A stretch of 64,000 bases of DNA from Balneolaceae bacterium (GTDB taxonomy: Bacteria > Bacteroidota > Rhodothermia > Balneolales > Balneolaceae), in the NCBI GenBank assembly GCA_006969905.1, contig CP030887.1, positions 310,001 through 374,000 on the forward strand. Direction: 5' to 3'. The notes under the pieces were generated by a model, which saw nothing but the letters and a program-made list of their open reading frames with translations, was not told the origin of the DNA and did not search any database. The translations under genes and the position numbers were made by a program. Positions 1 to 7,880 of this stretch are shown here, piece after piece (positions within the stretch are counted from its first letter, which is position 1; every line of letters begins with the position of its first letter).

Positions 1-1632
1 TTCATGCCCTTTGCTACACAAAACGGAGAGTTATACTTCTCTGAGTACGAAGCAACTGGATACAAAATCAAAAAAGCCAATTTAAAAATGGGTGTTGATA
101 CTCAGTTGGGTTACTATGAGCCACAAATTGAAGGTTCTCAGTTGGAAGCCAGCCAGCCCTCTCCCTACATAGAAAATTTGAATGATTTTGATGATACCGA
201 TCTGAATGCGTTTACAGATGGTGAAAAAGCCCTTGCCGATAAAGACCCCTACAACTTTTCTATCGAAGCCCAGTCAGGCTCAGAAGAACTAACCTATCGT
301 CCTTACTCCGATACGTATACAAAGTTCAGTTTTTTCCCGGTTGTGCGGTTTGATAATTACACCAAGCTGAATGGAAATAACGGCACTCTCATTAAGAATG
401 GAAGAATTCGTGACTTTGGAGAAAACCTGCTTCGCGATGTAAAACCAGGGGTTTACTTCACTTCCAGGGATATGATTGATCGCCTTAGCATATTTGGGGG
501 AATTATGATGGGGGTAGGTTCGCGGCCAGCAGAAAGCCTTGGAGAATATATAGCCCCTAATAATATCATTGAGATGGACCGCGATATCTTTTTAATTGCA
601 GAACACCGCGGCCTTCCTTTTATCAAAAGGAGCTGGTCTCCCACTGTTTCAATTGAACTATTTAATCTCCATCGTAATGTTGATGACGGGCTGCTTATCG
701 AAGAGTTTACCTGTACTTCCTGTCCCGAGCCTGATACGGCAAGAGTTGATATTGCATACGAAATCTGGGAAGCCAGCCTGTTTTTACGGTCCAAATTAAG
801 CAGGAGAAGTCTCCTTGAGTTTGGGATTGGATATAGCCCCTACAGGATTCAAACCGATAACTTTTTCTCGCAAGAGCTTCAGGCTTTGATCCCCGGTTCT
901 TCATCCGAATACTTCAAAGGAACCAGGTTTTCAGCTGCATATACTTTCAACTATTATGAATTTACCCGTGATGCTGATATTGCTCCAACAGGGCTTAAGG
1001 GATATCTCAGGTACGAGTATGAACCATCAAAACTCCTGGAAGAATATGAAATTGACGATGGTGCTTTAAAACCCATTTTCAAAACCACTAGAAATCACTC
1101 CACCGAGCTACACGTTCGTTATGGTTTCAAGTTTTTAAACGGGCAGGCATTCCAGGCTCGGGCTCGCGGTTTTACCTATTTCAATAATACAAATGATGCC
1201 TTCTTTTCAGATTTTATTGGTGGATTCCTCGGGATGAGGAGCTACCCTTATTTTGCATTGGCAGGTGAGCAAACGGCGTTTACCTCGTTATCCTGGTTTC
1301 TCCCTATCAAAAAGAGAATAACCAAACAAGTAGGCCCCTACACAATCGACAAACTGTATACTCGTTTCTTTTTTGAAACAGGTAATGCCTGGCAGTCGCC
1401 ATTCAATACCGGAAATAACCTGAAAACAGGAGTGGGAGCCGAACTCAGACTTGCCATGAATGGCTATTACTTATTTCCTTTGAAATTTTTTATAAGCGGT
1501 TCTTACGGATTTAACCAATTTACTTTGACGCTGCCTGAAGAGTTTATTACCGGTTCTCAAAACAATAAAGTGACCTATGGAAGAGAACTCCTTTTCCATT
1601 TTGGATTAACCTTTGACTTTGAACTTTTATGA
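1..1632 (+). CDS. Propeller/beta-barrel surface protein, C-terminal part
   Basis: The frame is open to base 1, so the true start lies outside the window and the ATG at 4 is only an internal methionine. The first residues (NGELYFSEYEATGYKIKKA) look like the last blade of a WD40-like/TolB-type beta-propeller. An acidic linker follows, then about 430 residues of alternating aromatic strands ending in GLTFDFELL, as expected of an outer-membrane beta-barrel that closes on an aromatic or hydrophobic terminus. It overlaps the next gene by the ATGA at 1629-1632, so the two are translationally coupled. A surface or outer-membrane role is inferred; no specific family is recognised. Only the C-terminal part can be judged. 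Confidence 0.6.
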   Translation, partial: FMPFATQNGELYFSEYEATGYKIKKANLKMGVDTQLGYYEPQIEGSQLEASQPSPYIENLNDFDDTDLNAFTDGEKALADKDPYNFSIEAQSGSEELTYRPYSDTYTKFSFFPVVRFDNYTKLNGNNGTLIKNGRIRDFGENLLRDVKPGVYFTSRDMIDRLSIFGGIMMGVGSRPAESLGEYIAPNNIIEMDRDIFLIAEHRGLPFIKRSWSPTVSIELFNLHRNVDDGLLIEEFTCTSCPEPDTARVDIAYEIWEASLFLRSKLSRRSLLEFGIGYSPYRIQTDNFFSQELQALIPGSSSEYFKGTRFSAAYTFNYYEFTRDADIAPTGLKGYLRYEYEPSKLLEEYEIDDGALKPIFKTTRNHSTELHVRYGFKFLNGQAFQARARGFTYFNNTNDAFFSDFIGGFLGMRSYPYFALAGEQTAFTSLSWFLPIKKRITKQVGPYTIDKLYTRFFFETGNAWQSPFNTGNNLKTGVGAELRLAMNGYYLFPLKFFISGSYGFNQFTLTLPEEFITGSQNNKVTYGRELLFHFGLTFDFELL

Positions 1633-2561
1633 AAAAGCTAAAAACTATCTTTCTGCTACCAATGATGCTTTTCATGCTTATTCAAGCTGGTTTTGGGCAA
1701 CCGATTAATAATCTTTCCGGTAAGATTATTAAAGATGATATTCGGATAACTAAGGCCGAACTTTCATTACGTGACTTTTCGTACCAGGCTACCGAATCAA
1801 ACCAAAGAGGACTTATCCATTCTATTCAATCAAAGCCGGGGCTTGCCATGCTTTCATCAGCTATACTTCCGGGATCGGCGCAAGCCGCAAATGGTAAGTG
1901 GGTTCGTGCAGGTATTTATTTAGCTGCAGAAGCCTTTACTGTTCTCTATTACATTGACAGAAATAATACTGCTAAACGACAAGAACGTAATTATATAAAC
2001 TATGCCAATTCAACCTGGAGTGTAGTGGCCTATGCACAATGGCTGGTAGACTATTCTCAAACTCATAATCTTGAAAATGGTTATGAAGACCTTGCTGCCG
2101 ATATTGCAGGTGAAACTGCAGAGTTCAATACTTCGGACTGGAATAAAGTAGACCTTTCCACCTTACAAAGTGTGGAGGTTAAAACCCCTTATTTCTTCCC
2201 TGAAAGACAGTCCAGTAATTTTTCGCACGTGCTACCAGCCTATGGTTCACAGCAGTATTACGAATTGATCAGTAAGTACTACCAGTTTATGGGTGGCTGG
2301 TCAGATTTTAGTTCTACCGCTAACCATCGCTATTTCTGGGATGGAACAGATATTTCTTTTCAGTTTGCCATGGGGCGTGACCGTGCTGCACAGTTCAATG
2401 ACAATTATCGTCTCGCAGGGAACATTTTTAATCTTATCCTGATAAACCATGTTGTTTCAGCTTTTGATGGCTTCTTTACCGTAAAACTGAAAAACAGCCG
2501 GATTGAAACACAAGCAAATTTATTACGCCCTGATTCCTTTTCGGTAATCTTACACTTTTAA
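1629..2561 (+). CDS. Secreted/membrane protein, DUF5683-like
   Basis: This 310-residue protein starts at the ATG that overlaps the stop of the upstream barrel gene. The N-terminus is a signal peptide (KTIFLLPMMLFMLIQAGFGQ). The segment around residues 72-105 (SAILPGSAQAANGKWVRAGI, then a hydrophobic stretch) resembles the 'PG.GQ..NGKWWKA' motif of DUF5683-type envelope proteins. A second hydrophobic stretch near residue 265 (IFNLILINHVVSAFDGFF) may be a membrane helix. The biochemical role is unknown. Tight coupling to the barrel protein suggests both act in the envelope. Confidence 0.6.
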   Translation: MKKLKTIFLLPMMLFMLIQAGFGQPINNLSGKIIKDDIRITKAELSLRDFSYQATESNQRGLIHSIQSKPGLAMLSSAILPGSAQAANGKWVRAGIYLAAEAFTVLYYIDRNNTAKRQERNYINYANSTWSVVAYAQWLVDYSQTHNLENGYEDLAADIAGETAEFNTSDWNKVDLSTLQSVEVKTPYFFPERQSSNFSHVLPAYGSQQYYELISKYYQFMGGWSDFSSTANHRYFWDGTDISFQFAMGRDRAAQFNDNYRLAGNIFNLILINHVVSAFDGFFTVKLKNSRIETQANLLRPDSFSVILHF

Positions 2562-2572
2562 GATCGTGCAAC

Positions 2573-3412
2573 ATGCCGTACTTTTGGAGTATGCTTAAGC
2601 AAATACTCACCAGCAAAACCTTTTATATAACTTTATTCAGTCTCATGATTGTTGGAGCAGGTTTATTATATGCTTTCGATAAGTTTATCATGCCTGTATA
2701 TACCAATTATAATGAAGGGGTGACGGTTCCTGACGTAACCCGGATAAGCCTAGAGGAAGCTGAACAACTACTAGGCAGTATAGGCCTGAGACATGAAGTA
2801 GCCGACCGGCGTGCAAACTCTGCTTTTCCCGCAAACTATGTAGTAGATCAACAGCCTGCACCTACTATGATTGTGAAACCCAACAGGAAAGTATATTTGA
2901 CGGTTAACACCGAAGTTAAACCCACAGCATTAGTACCTAACGTAACAAATCTCTCGTTGAGAAATGCCCAGATTCAACTACAAAACTACGGACTTGAAGT
3001 AGGTACTATTACCTATGAATCCTCCCGGTTTAAAAATGCTGTGTTACGGCAGTCTATACCCACAGGCACTACCGTTGAAAAAGGAATGACTATTGATTTA
3101 GTGGTGAGTGATGGCTTGGGCGATAAAGTAGTACAAATACCTGAAATTATCGGTTTGCGGTTACCCCAGGCACAACTGAAACTACGGGAAGCAGGCCTCA
3201 GAATCGGGGAAATAATTTTCCAGCCCAGTAAAGATGTAGCTCCCAATACCGTGCTTGATTTCACTCCAAAAGTACAAGAGATTCTTGAAGGCCAAAGCCT
3301 GAACCTTGTAATCTCTGAACGGTTTGAAGCCATTGAACAGATTGAAGGCGGTGTAATCATTGACACAACAGGTATCGGAAACAATACTCCAAATCCTCCC
3401 AAACCCAATTAA
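2573..3412 (+). CDS. PASTA-domain membrane protein
   Basis: The 279-residue protein has a short cytoplasmic tail, one membrane helix (about 17-36) and three PASTA repeats in the periplasm (about 49-113, 118-180 and 186-249), followed by a disordered Asn/Pro-rich tail. PASTA repeats show the usual V-P-x-V/I...A...L start and the Q-x-P-x-x-G turn (QQPAPTMI, QSIPTGTTVEKG). PASTA domains bind peptidoglycan or muropeptides in Ser/Thr kinases and PBPs; here no kinase or transpeptidase domain is attached. The alternative start ATG at 2591 has GGAG one base upstream; the listed start has no clear ribosome binding site. It lies 5 bp before rpe. Confidence 0.85.
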   Translation: MPYFWSMLKQILTSKTFYITLFSLMIVGAGLLYAFDKFIMPVYTNYNEGVTVPDVTRISLEEAEQLLGSIGLRHEVADRRANSAFPANYVVDQQPAPTMIVKPNRKVYLTVNTEVKPTALVPNVTNLSLRNAQIQLQNYGLEVGTITYESSRFKNAVLRQSIPTGTTVEKGMTIDLVVSDGLGDKVVQIPEIIGLRLPQAQLKLREAGLRIGEIIFQPSKDVAPNTVLDFTPKVQEILEGQSLNLVISERFEAIEQIEGGVIIDTTGIGNNTPNPPKPN

Positions 3413-3417
3413 TAGCA

Positions 3418-4086
3418 ATGGATTTCGATTTACCCATCTTAGCCCCTTCTATACTTGCAGCTGATTTTTCACAGCTTGGCAAAGATATACATGATTGCGT
3501 GGACGCGGATATTAACTGGATTCATTGTGATATAATGGACGGACACTTTGTTCCAAATATCAGTTATGGGCCAAGCATCGTGAAGGCAGCCAAAAAATCC
3601 GCTCCTGATGCTTTCATGGATGTTCACTTAATGATCGAAAACCCGGACAATTATGTAGACGATTATGTACAGGCGGGTGCTGATTTGCTAACTGTACATT
3701 TTGAAGCCTGCCCACATCTTCACCGCTCCATCCAGAATATCAAAAAATACGGGATAATGGCAGGGGTAGCGGTTAACCCGGCCACATCTTTATATAACAT
3801 AGAACCAATTCTTGAGTATGTGGATTTGGTTTTGATTATGAGTGTAAATCCCGGTTTTGGCGGGCAGAGTTTTATAGAAGCTTCCTATCAAAAAGTTCAG
3901 GAACTGGTTGATCTAAGAGAATCTGGTGAGCACGGTTTTTTAATTGAAATCGATGGGGGTGTAGGCCTCAAAAACATTGATAAAGTGGCTGAAGCCGGGG
4001 TTGACGTACTGGTAGCCGGTAGCAGTGTTTTTAGTGCAGATGACATTCCTTCCAGGATAAAAGAGCTCGTTTCCAAAATAAGCTAA
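3418..4086 (+). CDS. rpe: Ribulose-phosphate 3-epimerase
   Basis: This is a full-length (222 aa) TIM-barrel epimerase that interconverts ribulose 5-phosphate and xylulose 5-phosphate in the pentose phosphate pathway. Diagnostic motifs are LAPSILAADFSQLG at the N-terminus (catalytic Asp), HCDIMDGHFVPNIS (metal ligands), DVHLMIENP, and the phosphate-binding SVNPGFGGQSF and late IDGGV and VAGSSVF loops. It follows the PASTA gene by 5 bp, so the two are probably cotranscribed. Nothing is missing from the active site. Confidence 0.97.
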   Translation: MDFDLPILAPSILAADFSQLGKDIHDCVDADINWIHCDIMDGHFVPNISYGPSIVKAAKKSAPDAFMDVHLMIENPDNYVDDYVQAGADLLTVHFEACPHLHRSIQNIKKYGIMAGVAVNPATSLYNIEPILEYVDLVLIMSVNPGFGGQSFIEASYQKVQELVDLRESGEHGFLIEIDGGVGLKNIDKVAEAGVDVLVAGSSVFSADDIPSRIKELVSKIS

Positions 4087-4162
4087 CAAGCTTCTTTTCT
4101 CACTCCATTTAGCTTAACAAGGTATTTCCCTATCTTTATACCGAAATAATTGAGGTATTATC

Positions 4163-5167
4163 ATCAAAGACGAAAGAACACTTTTAGAACAGTCCATTCA
4201 TATTGAAGAGACCGATCCGGTTTCATTGTTTGGCTTGCATGACGGAAATATTCGAATTCTTGATCAGGCCTTCCCTGAAACAAAGATTAATGCCCGGGGA
4301 GAGCGGGTTAAAGTCATTGGCCCAAGTTCCGAGGTGGAACTGGTAAAGCAGATTATTCACGGAATGATTGAAGTAGCTACCCGAAAAGGTTCTGTATCTG
4401 AAAACGAGGTAAAAACCCTTATCACCCTGAAAAGTGGGGAACGAAAAGCGCGCGAGCCAAAGCCCGAACATATTGGTAATGCAGATATAATATTATACAC
4501 TCATGATGGTGAGCCAATATTGGCTAAAACCCCGGGACAAAAACGTATAGTTACTTCGACCAACAAACATGACATAGTTTTCTCCATTGGCCCCGCAGGA
4601 ACAGGGAAAACCTATACTTCTGTTGCCCTGGCAGTTAAAGCACTTAAAGAGCGCCGGGTAAAAAAGATAATCCTTGCGCGGCCTGCTGTGGAAGCCGGCG
4701 AAAATCTCGGCTTTTTGCCCGGTGATTTAAAAGAAAAAATCGACCCCTATCTCCGCCCTCTCTATGACGCCCTAGAGGACATGATAGAACCCGATAAGTT
4801 AGAACTTCACCTAAAGCGCAATGTAATAGAAATTGCCCCATTGGCATACATGAGGGGCCGAACGCTCAACAACGCGTTTGTGATTTTGGATGAAGCGCAG
4901 AATGCTACCAATACCCAAATGAAAATGTTCCTTACCCGGATTGGATTTAACAGCCGGGCTATTATAACCGGGGACATTACTCAAACTGATCTTCCCCGCA
5001 AACAGCAATCGGGATTAATTTCCATACAAAATATCCTGAAAGAAGTACAGGGAATTAATTTTGTGTACCTGGGAGAGGAAGATGTGGTTCGCCATAAACT
5101 GGTACGTGATATTATTAATGCCTACGAGAAATTTGAAGAGAAAGAAAAGAAAGTAAAAAAAGACTAA
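4163..5167 (+). CDS. phoH: PhoH family ATPase (apparent AUC start)
   Basis: This is a PhoH-like P-loop protein with Walker A (SIGPAGTGKTYTSVALA), the AxxYMRGRTLNNAFVILDEAQN Walker B segment and the TGDITQTDLP motif. Family members are cytosolic ATPases thought to act in RNA processing. The first usable conventional codon is TTG at 4226, but the frame upstream of it reads as convincing coding sequence (KDERTLLEQSIHIEETDPVS), which matches the normal N-terminal strand of the family. Between the stop at 4151-4153 and 4226 there is no ATG, GTG or TTG in frame. ATC at 4163 stands 6 nt after GAGGT (4152-4156), so I place the start there. The product would be about 334 aa. Confidence 0.85.
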   Translation: MKDERTLLEQSIHIEETDPVSLFGLHDGNIRILDQAFPETKINARGERVKVIGPSSEVELVKQIIHGMIEVATRKGSVSENEVKTLITLKSGERKAREPKPEHIGNADIILYTHDGEPILAKTPGQKRIVTSTNKHDIVFSIGPAGTGKTYTSVALAVKALKERRVKKIILARPAVEAGENLGFLPGDLKEKIDPYLRPLYDALEDMIEPDKLELHLKRNVIEIAPLAYMRGRTLNNAFVILDEAQNATNTQMKMFLTRIGFNSRAIITGDITQTDLPRKQQSGLISIQNILKEVQGINFVYLGEEDVVRHKLVRDIINAYEKFEEKEKKVKKD

Positions 5168-5207
5168 GTAACAAAGCTACATCAACGCTTTGCGTTTAGT
5201 AACAAAG
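5167..5207 (+). repeat. AGTAACAAAG direct repeats, left border of S23-like gene
   Basis: AGTAACAAAG occurs at 5167-5176 (overlapping the phoH stop) and again at 5198-5207. Its exact reverse complement CTTTGTTACT lies at 5583-5592, just after the four-helix-bundle gene. The gene is therefore bracketed by inverted repeats, as seen with S23-type genes in 23S rRNA intervening sequences and in intergenic copies. Confidence 0.6.
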
Positions 5208-5220
5208 TAGATCGAATCTT

Positions 5221-5574
5221 ATGATTAAAACTTATAAAGATTTATTAATCTGGCAAAAGTCGATGGACTTTGTAACTGAAGTTTACCAAGTCACATCAAA
5301 CCTTCCCGATAATGAAAAGTATGGATTGATCTCCCAGCTTAGAAGGTCGTCAATCTCGGTACCAGCTAATATTGCTGAAGGATTTGGCCGAAATTCTCAG
5401 GGTGATTTTAAACGCTTTCTGAATATTTCCATGGGATCTTTATTTGAGCTTCAAACAGAAATAGAGATTGCCAGAAACCTTGGCTTTATCGAAAAAGAAA
5501 CTTTCCAAAAACTTTATGAAGATTCGCGTGAAATTGAACGAATGATAAGCAGCTTCATTTCTAAGCTTGGTTAG
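5221..5574 (+). CDS. Four-helix-bundle protein (S23-like, TIGR02436 type)
   Basis: The 117-residue product has the family hallmarks: an N-terminal DLLIWQKSMDFVTEVY helix, NEKYGLISQLRRSSISVPANIAEGF at the second helix, and the GSLFELQTEIEIARNLGFI helix. This family was first found in intervening sequences of 23S rRNA genes and later as stand-alone genes; molecular function remains unclear. The gene sits between phoH and a hydrolase gene and is flanked by inverted AGTAACAAAG/CTTTGTTACT repeats, which suggests it moves as a small passenger element. All four helices are intact. Confidence 0.9.
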   Translation: MIKTYKDLLIWQKSMDFVTEVYQVTSNLPDNEKYGLISQLRRSSISVPANIAEGFGRNSQGDFKRFLNISMGSLFELQTEIEIARNLGFIEKETFQKLYEDSREIERMISSFISKLG

Positions 5575-5582
5575 CTTTGTCA

Positions 5583-5592
5583 CTTTGTTACT
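5583..5592 (+). repeat. CTTTGTTACT, right border of S23-like gene
   Basis: This decamer is the perfect reverse complement of the two AGTAACAAAG copies upstream of the four-helix-bundle gene. It is followed by CTCTGCCGCTTTGCAACTT, which carries similar CTTTG-type units. Confidence 0.55.
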
Positions 5593-5620
5593 CTGCCGCT
5601 TTGCAACTTATTTTTAAACC

Positions 5621-6442
5621 TTGGGAATATTGACTACACACAAAACTTCTTACGCATCCGCACTCTATGAGGGTACTTTTTCTGTCGGGCTGGACGAAAA
5701 ATTCAATCGCATCTGGAGAAATGACAAACCCGCTAAAGGTGCGCTTAAAATTTCTATAAACCCATTTTTAATAAACACACCAGAGCGGAAATTTCTTTTT
5801 GATTGCGGGATAGGAAATTTTGGCGAAAAAACCGGGCCTCATTTAATGCACGAGAACCTGGAATCACATGATCTTACAGAATTTGATATCACTGATATTG
5901 TATGCAGTCATCTCCATTATGACCATATAGGTGGCCTGGCCAATAAGGAGAACGGATACTGGGAACTTACTTTTCCTAAGGCTAAAGTTTGGGTATCCAA
6001 AAAGGGATGGAAAAAAGTGATTAACCAGGAAGTCTATTACGATGAAGAAAAAACAGAGTTCATACATTTTCTGGAAGCTAAAGCCGATCTGCATTTTCTT
6101 GAAGAACTCGATCAACCTTACCCCGAGTTAAAAGTTGAGAAAATTGGTGGGCACACCGAATTCCACCAGGTTTTATTATTTGATGACGGACATAACAAAT
6201 TCATGCAGGCCGGTGATGTAATCGCAACTAAAAGCCAGATAAACCGGAAGTTCGCTGCCAAGTATGATTTTGAACCAAAGGTCAGCCAGCAACAGCGGGA
6301 AAGACTGGCAAAACTGGCTTTTGATGAAGGATATACTATTTTGGGTTATCATGATGATACCTCGCCCATTTTTAAGCTTACCGCGTTTGACGAAAAAACC
6401 GGATACATCACCGAGACTATAAGCTCACATGTACCTTCCTGA
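5621..6442 (+). CDS. Metallo-beta-lactamase-fold hydrolase
   Basis: This is a 273-aa MBL-fold protein with the zinc motif HLHYDHIGG, a preceding LLDxG-type strand (KFLFDCGIGNFG), a later GHTEFHQ metal His and a GD motif (FMQAGDVI). It resembles the quorum-lactonase/alkylsulfatase-like branch of single-domain hydrolases, but the substrate cannot be read. No ATG is available in the 5' part; TTG at 5621 and TTG at 5630 are the only candidates (stop at 5615-5617). The S23-like insertion ends just upstream, so the original 5' end may have been altered. It overlaps the next gene by 14 bp. Confidence 0.8.
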   Translation: MGILTTHKTSYASALYEGTFSVGLDEKFNRIWRNDKPAKGALKISINPFLINTPERKFLFDCGIGNFGEKTGPHLMHENLESHDLTEFDITDIVCSHLHYDHIGGLANKENGYWELTFPKAKVWVSKKGWKKVINQEVYYDEEKTEFIHFLEAKADLHFLEELDQPYPELKVEKIGGHTEFHQVLLFDDGHNKFMQAGDVIATKSQINRKFAAKYDFEPKVSQQQRERLAKLAFDEGYTILGYHDDTSPIFKLTAFDEKTGYITETISSHVPS

Positions 6443-7220
6443 TTATATAGCTAACATAAAAGCTTTTTTGATTGAAAAAGGTTTACCGGATCATATCGAT
6501 TCTTCAGTTATACTGGGATCAGGGCTAGGCGATTTCGGAAATGAAATTGAGCATACCCTTACCATTCCTTATTCCACCATTCCGGATTTTCCCCAATCCA
6601 CCGTAGAAGGCCATTCCGGTTCATTGATTTTTGGTTTGATTGAGGGAAATACAGTATTGGCTTTTTCAGGACGATTCCACTTTTATGAAGGACACCCTTT
6701 TGAACGAACCGTACTCCCCGTTCAGCTTGCCAAAGCATTCACGGTTAATAAGCTCATTATTTCTAATGCAGCCGGAGGAATAAACCTTGATTTCCGGGTG
6801 GGTGATTTAATGGTGATTGAAGATATCATCCGAAAAAATATGATGCTTTCAGGCCCTGCCCCGGAACCCTGGAAACTTGATCTGTACCCTATAGCAGATC
6901 GTGTTCAGGAAATCGCTGCTTCCGTTGGAGTAGAAACAAAGCGAGGCGCTTATTTATATGTGAAAGGGCCTAATTACGAAACCAAAGCTGAAATTCACAC
7001 TTTCCGAAAACTAGGTGGGGATGCCGTTGGAATGAGCACTGCACCTGAGCTGATGGAAGCTGCACGGATCGGGGTAAAAGCTACAGCTATCTCTCTGATC
7101 ACCAATGCCGCAGCCGGTGTTACTGATCAAAAACTCGATCATGCTGAAGTGAAAGAAGCTGCCGAGATGAAAAAGAACGAATTTGCTAAGCTGGTTAAAG
7201 GGCTTATTGAAGAATTATAA
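6429..7220 (+). CDS. punA: Purine nucleoside phosphorylase (class I, trimeric type)
   Basis: The 263-aa enzyme phosphorolyses inosine and guanosine-type nucleosides to base plus ribose 1-phosphate in purine salvage. Visible motifs are VILGSGLGDFG (phosphate loop), VEGHSGSLIFG, GRFHFYEGH, ISNAAGGINLDF, and GPNYETKAEIHTF followed by GMSTAPELMEA, and the late TNAAAGV with the base-specific Asn. This is the MTAP/PNP (NP-I, class 2) family of about 270 aa, so the length is normal. It starts inside the hydrolase gene (14-bp overlap), so the two are coupled. Confidence 0.93.
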   Translation: MYLPDYIANIKAFLIEKGLPDHIDSSVILGSGLGDFGNEIEHTLTIPYSTIPDFPQSTVEGHSGSLIFGLIEGNTVLAFSGRFHFYEGHPFERTVLPVQLAKAFTVNKLIISNAAGGINLDFRVGDLMVIEDIIRKNMMLSGPAPEPWKLDLYPIADRVQEIAASVGVETKRGAYLYVKGPNYETKAEIHTFRKLGGDAVGMSTAPELMEAARIGVKATAISLITNAAAGVTDQKLDHAEVKEAAEMKKNEFAKLVKGLIEEL

Positions 7221-7225
7221 GTGCC

Positions 7226-7324
7226 CTACTCCCGGAAACCCAGAAGACCAAATTTAAGATTCCTTGTCTGACGAACACCGCCCTTGATTTCCATAAAGTA
7301 ACTTCCATTGACGGGGTATCCCTA
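7226..7324 (-). pseudogene. Possible remnant of a C-terminal sorting-type domain
   Basis: Read on the minus strand between two stops, about 32 codons give GYPVNGSYFMEIKGG followed by VRQTRNLKFGLLGFRE. The pattern G-S-Y-F-x-x-I-x-x-x-x-x-x-x-T-R-x-L resembles the end of a T9SS type A sorting domain (usually L-P-x-G-x-Y-x-x-x-I...x-x-K-x-x-x). No intact upstream frame exists, so this would be a degraded gene end. The segment is short and the match may be chance. Confidence 0.22.
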
Positions 7325-7470
7325 CAACTAACTCTGTTATTACTGTAGATGCTGGATCATTCGACGACAAAACTGATTAGCGTAATCCAAATAGCTGTAC
7401 CAAGTCATCCTTGTAGAAGTCTGGCAATTTAATGACAAAGCTGATTAGAATAATTCAAAAACCAGGCCCA

Positions 7471-7496
7471 GTCATCCTGAACTTGTTTCAGGATCT
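7471..7496. repeat. ATCCTGAA/TTCAGGAT hairpin repeat, copy 1
   Basis: The arms ATCCTGAA (7474-7481) and TTCAGGAT (7487-7494) pair perfectly around a 5-base loop CTTGT. The copy is preceded by GTC and followed by CT. Further copies lie at 7702, 42675 and 42858. Confidence 0.75.
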
Positions 7497-7701
7497 TACG
7501 AAAAGACTTGCAATTTAGGCCTGGTAAAGCAAACTCCTTGAAGTAGCTACGGGATCTTCTCCTATTTATATTTTGCACTCTGGAATTAATGTCATTGGTG
7601 ACTCCAAAGCAGAGGATAGTTTGACGAACTTTAGTAAGAAAGTAAGTACATACACTCTGTTCATGTTTTCTGAGAGTCATTCTCGCTCATAAAGCTCACA
7701 A

Positions 7702-7727
7702 AGATCCTGAAGCAAGTTCAGGATGAC
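7702..7727. repeat. ATCCTGAA/TTCAGGAT hairpin repeat, copy 2 (inverted)
   Basis: The arms are 7704-7711 and 7717-7724 with loop GCAAG. Reverse-complemented, it matches the 7471 copy in flanks and arms, with one loop difference. Confidence 0.75.
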
Positions 7728-7836
7728 CTTATCTATTTCATAATCAAAACCGTTAATGAATGATCTAACCTCTACAAGAATGACTTTACTTATAACAAAG
7801 CAATCACAGCTTGTGTAAGCCAGATTGCTTCGCTAC

Positions 7837-7860
7837 GCCTGCCTGCCGGCAGAGGCAGGC
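7837..7860. repeat. GC-rich palindrome (GCCTGCC..GGCAGGC)
   Basis: GCCTGCCTGCC and GGCAGAGGCAGGC form an imperfect GC-rich palindrome centred on CCGG. It lies 20 bp beyond the carboxylase stop on the minus strand and could help end its transcript. Its base composition differs strongly from the surrounding AT-rich spacer, which is typical of dispersed intergenic repeats. Confidence 0.5.
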
Positions 7861-7880
7861 TCACAAATGGTTAATCAATT

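Larger units (their letters stand above)
7221..7880. other. Repeat-rich spacer without an intact gene
   Basis: This 660-bp gap between PNP and the carboxylase holds no convincing gene. It carries two copies of a hairpin repeat with ATCCTGAA/TTCAGGAT arms (7471-7496 and 7702-7727, opposite orientations), a GC-rich palindrome next to the carboxylase stop (7837-7860), and a short reading-frame remnant on the minus strand at 7226-7324. Small frames here, for example the one encoding KILKQVQDD, are read through the repeat and are not believed. Confidence 0.7.

Noticed and set aside
3013-3408. Minus-strand frame of 131 codons over the PASTA gene
   Set aside because: It is a shadow of a well-supported gene and shows no family features.
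4226-4228. TTG 4226 as phoH start
   Set aside because: It would drop the conserved N-terminal strand, and no ribosome site is near.
7429-7680. Minus-strand frame of 83 codons in the PNP-carboxylase spacer
   Set aside because: It is read through the hairpin repeat (KILKQVQDD is repeat-derived), has no ribosome site and no family resemblance.
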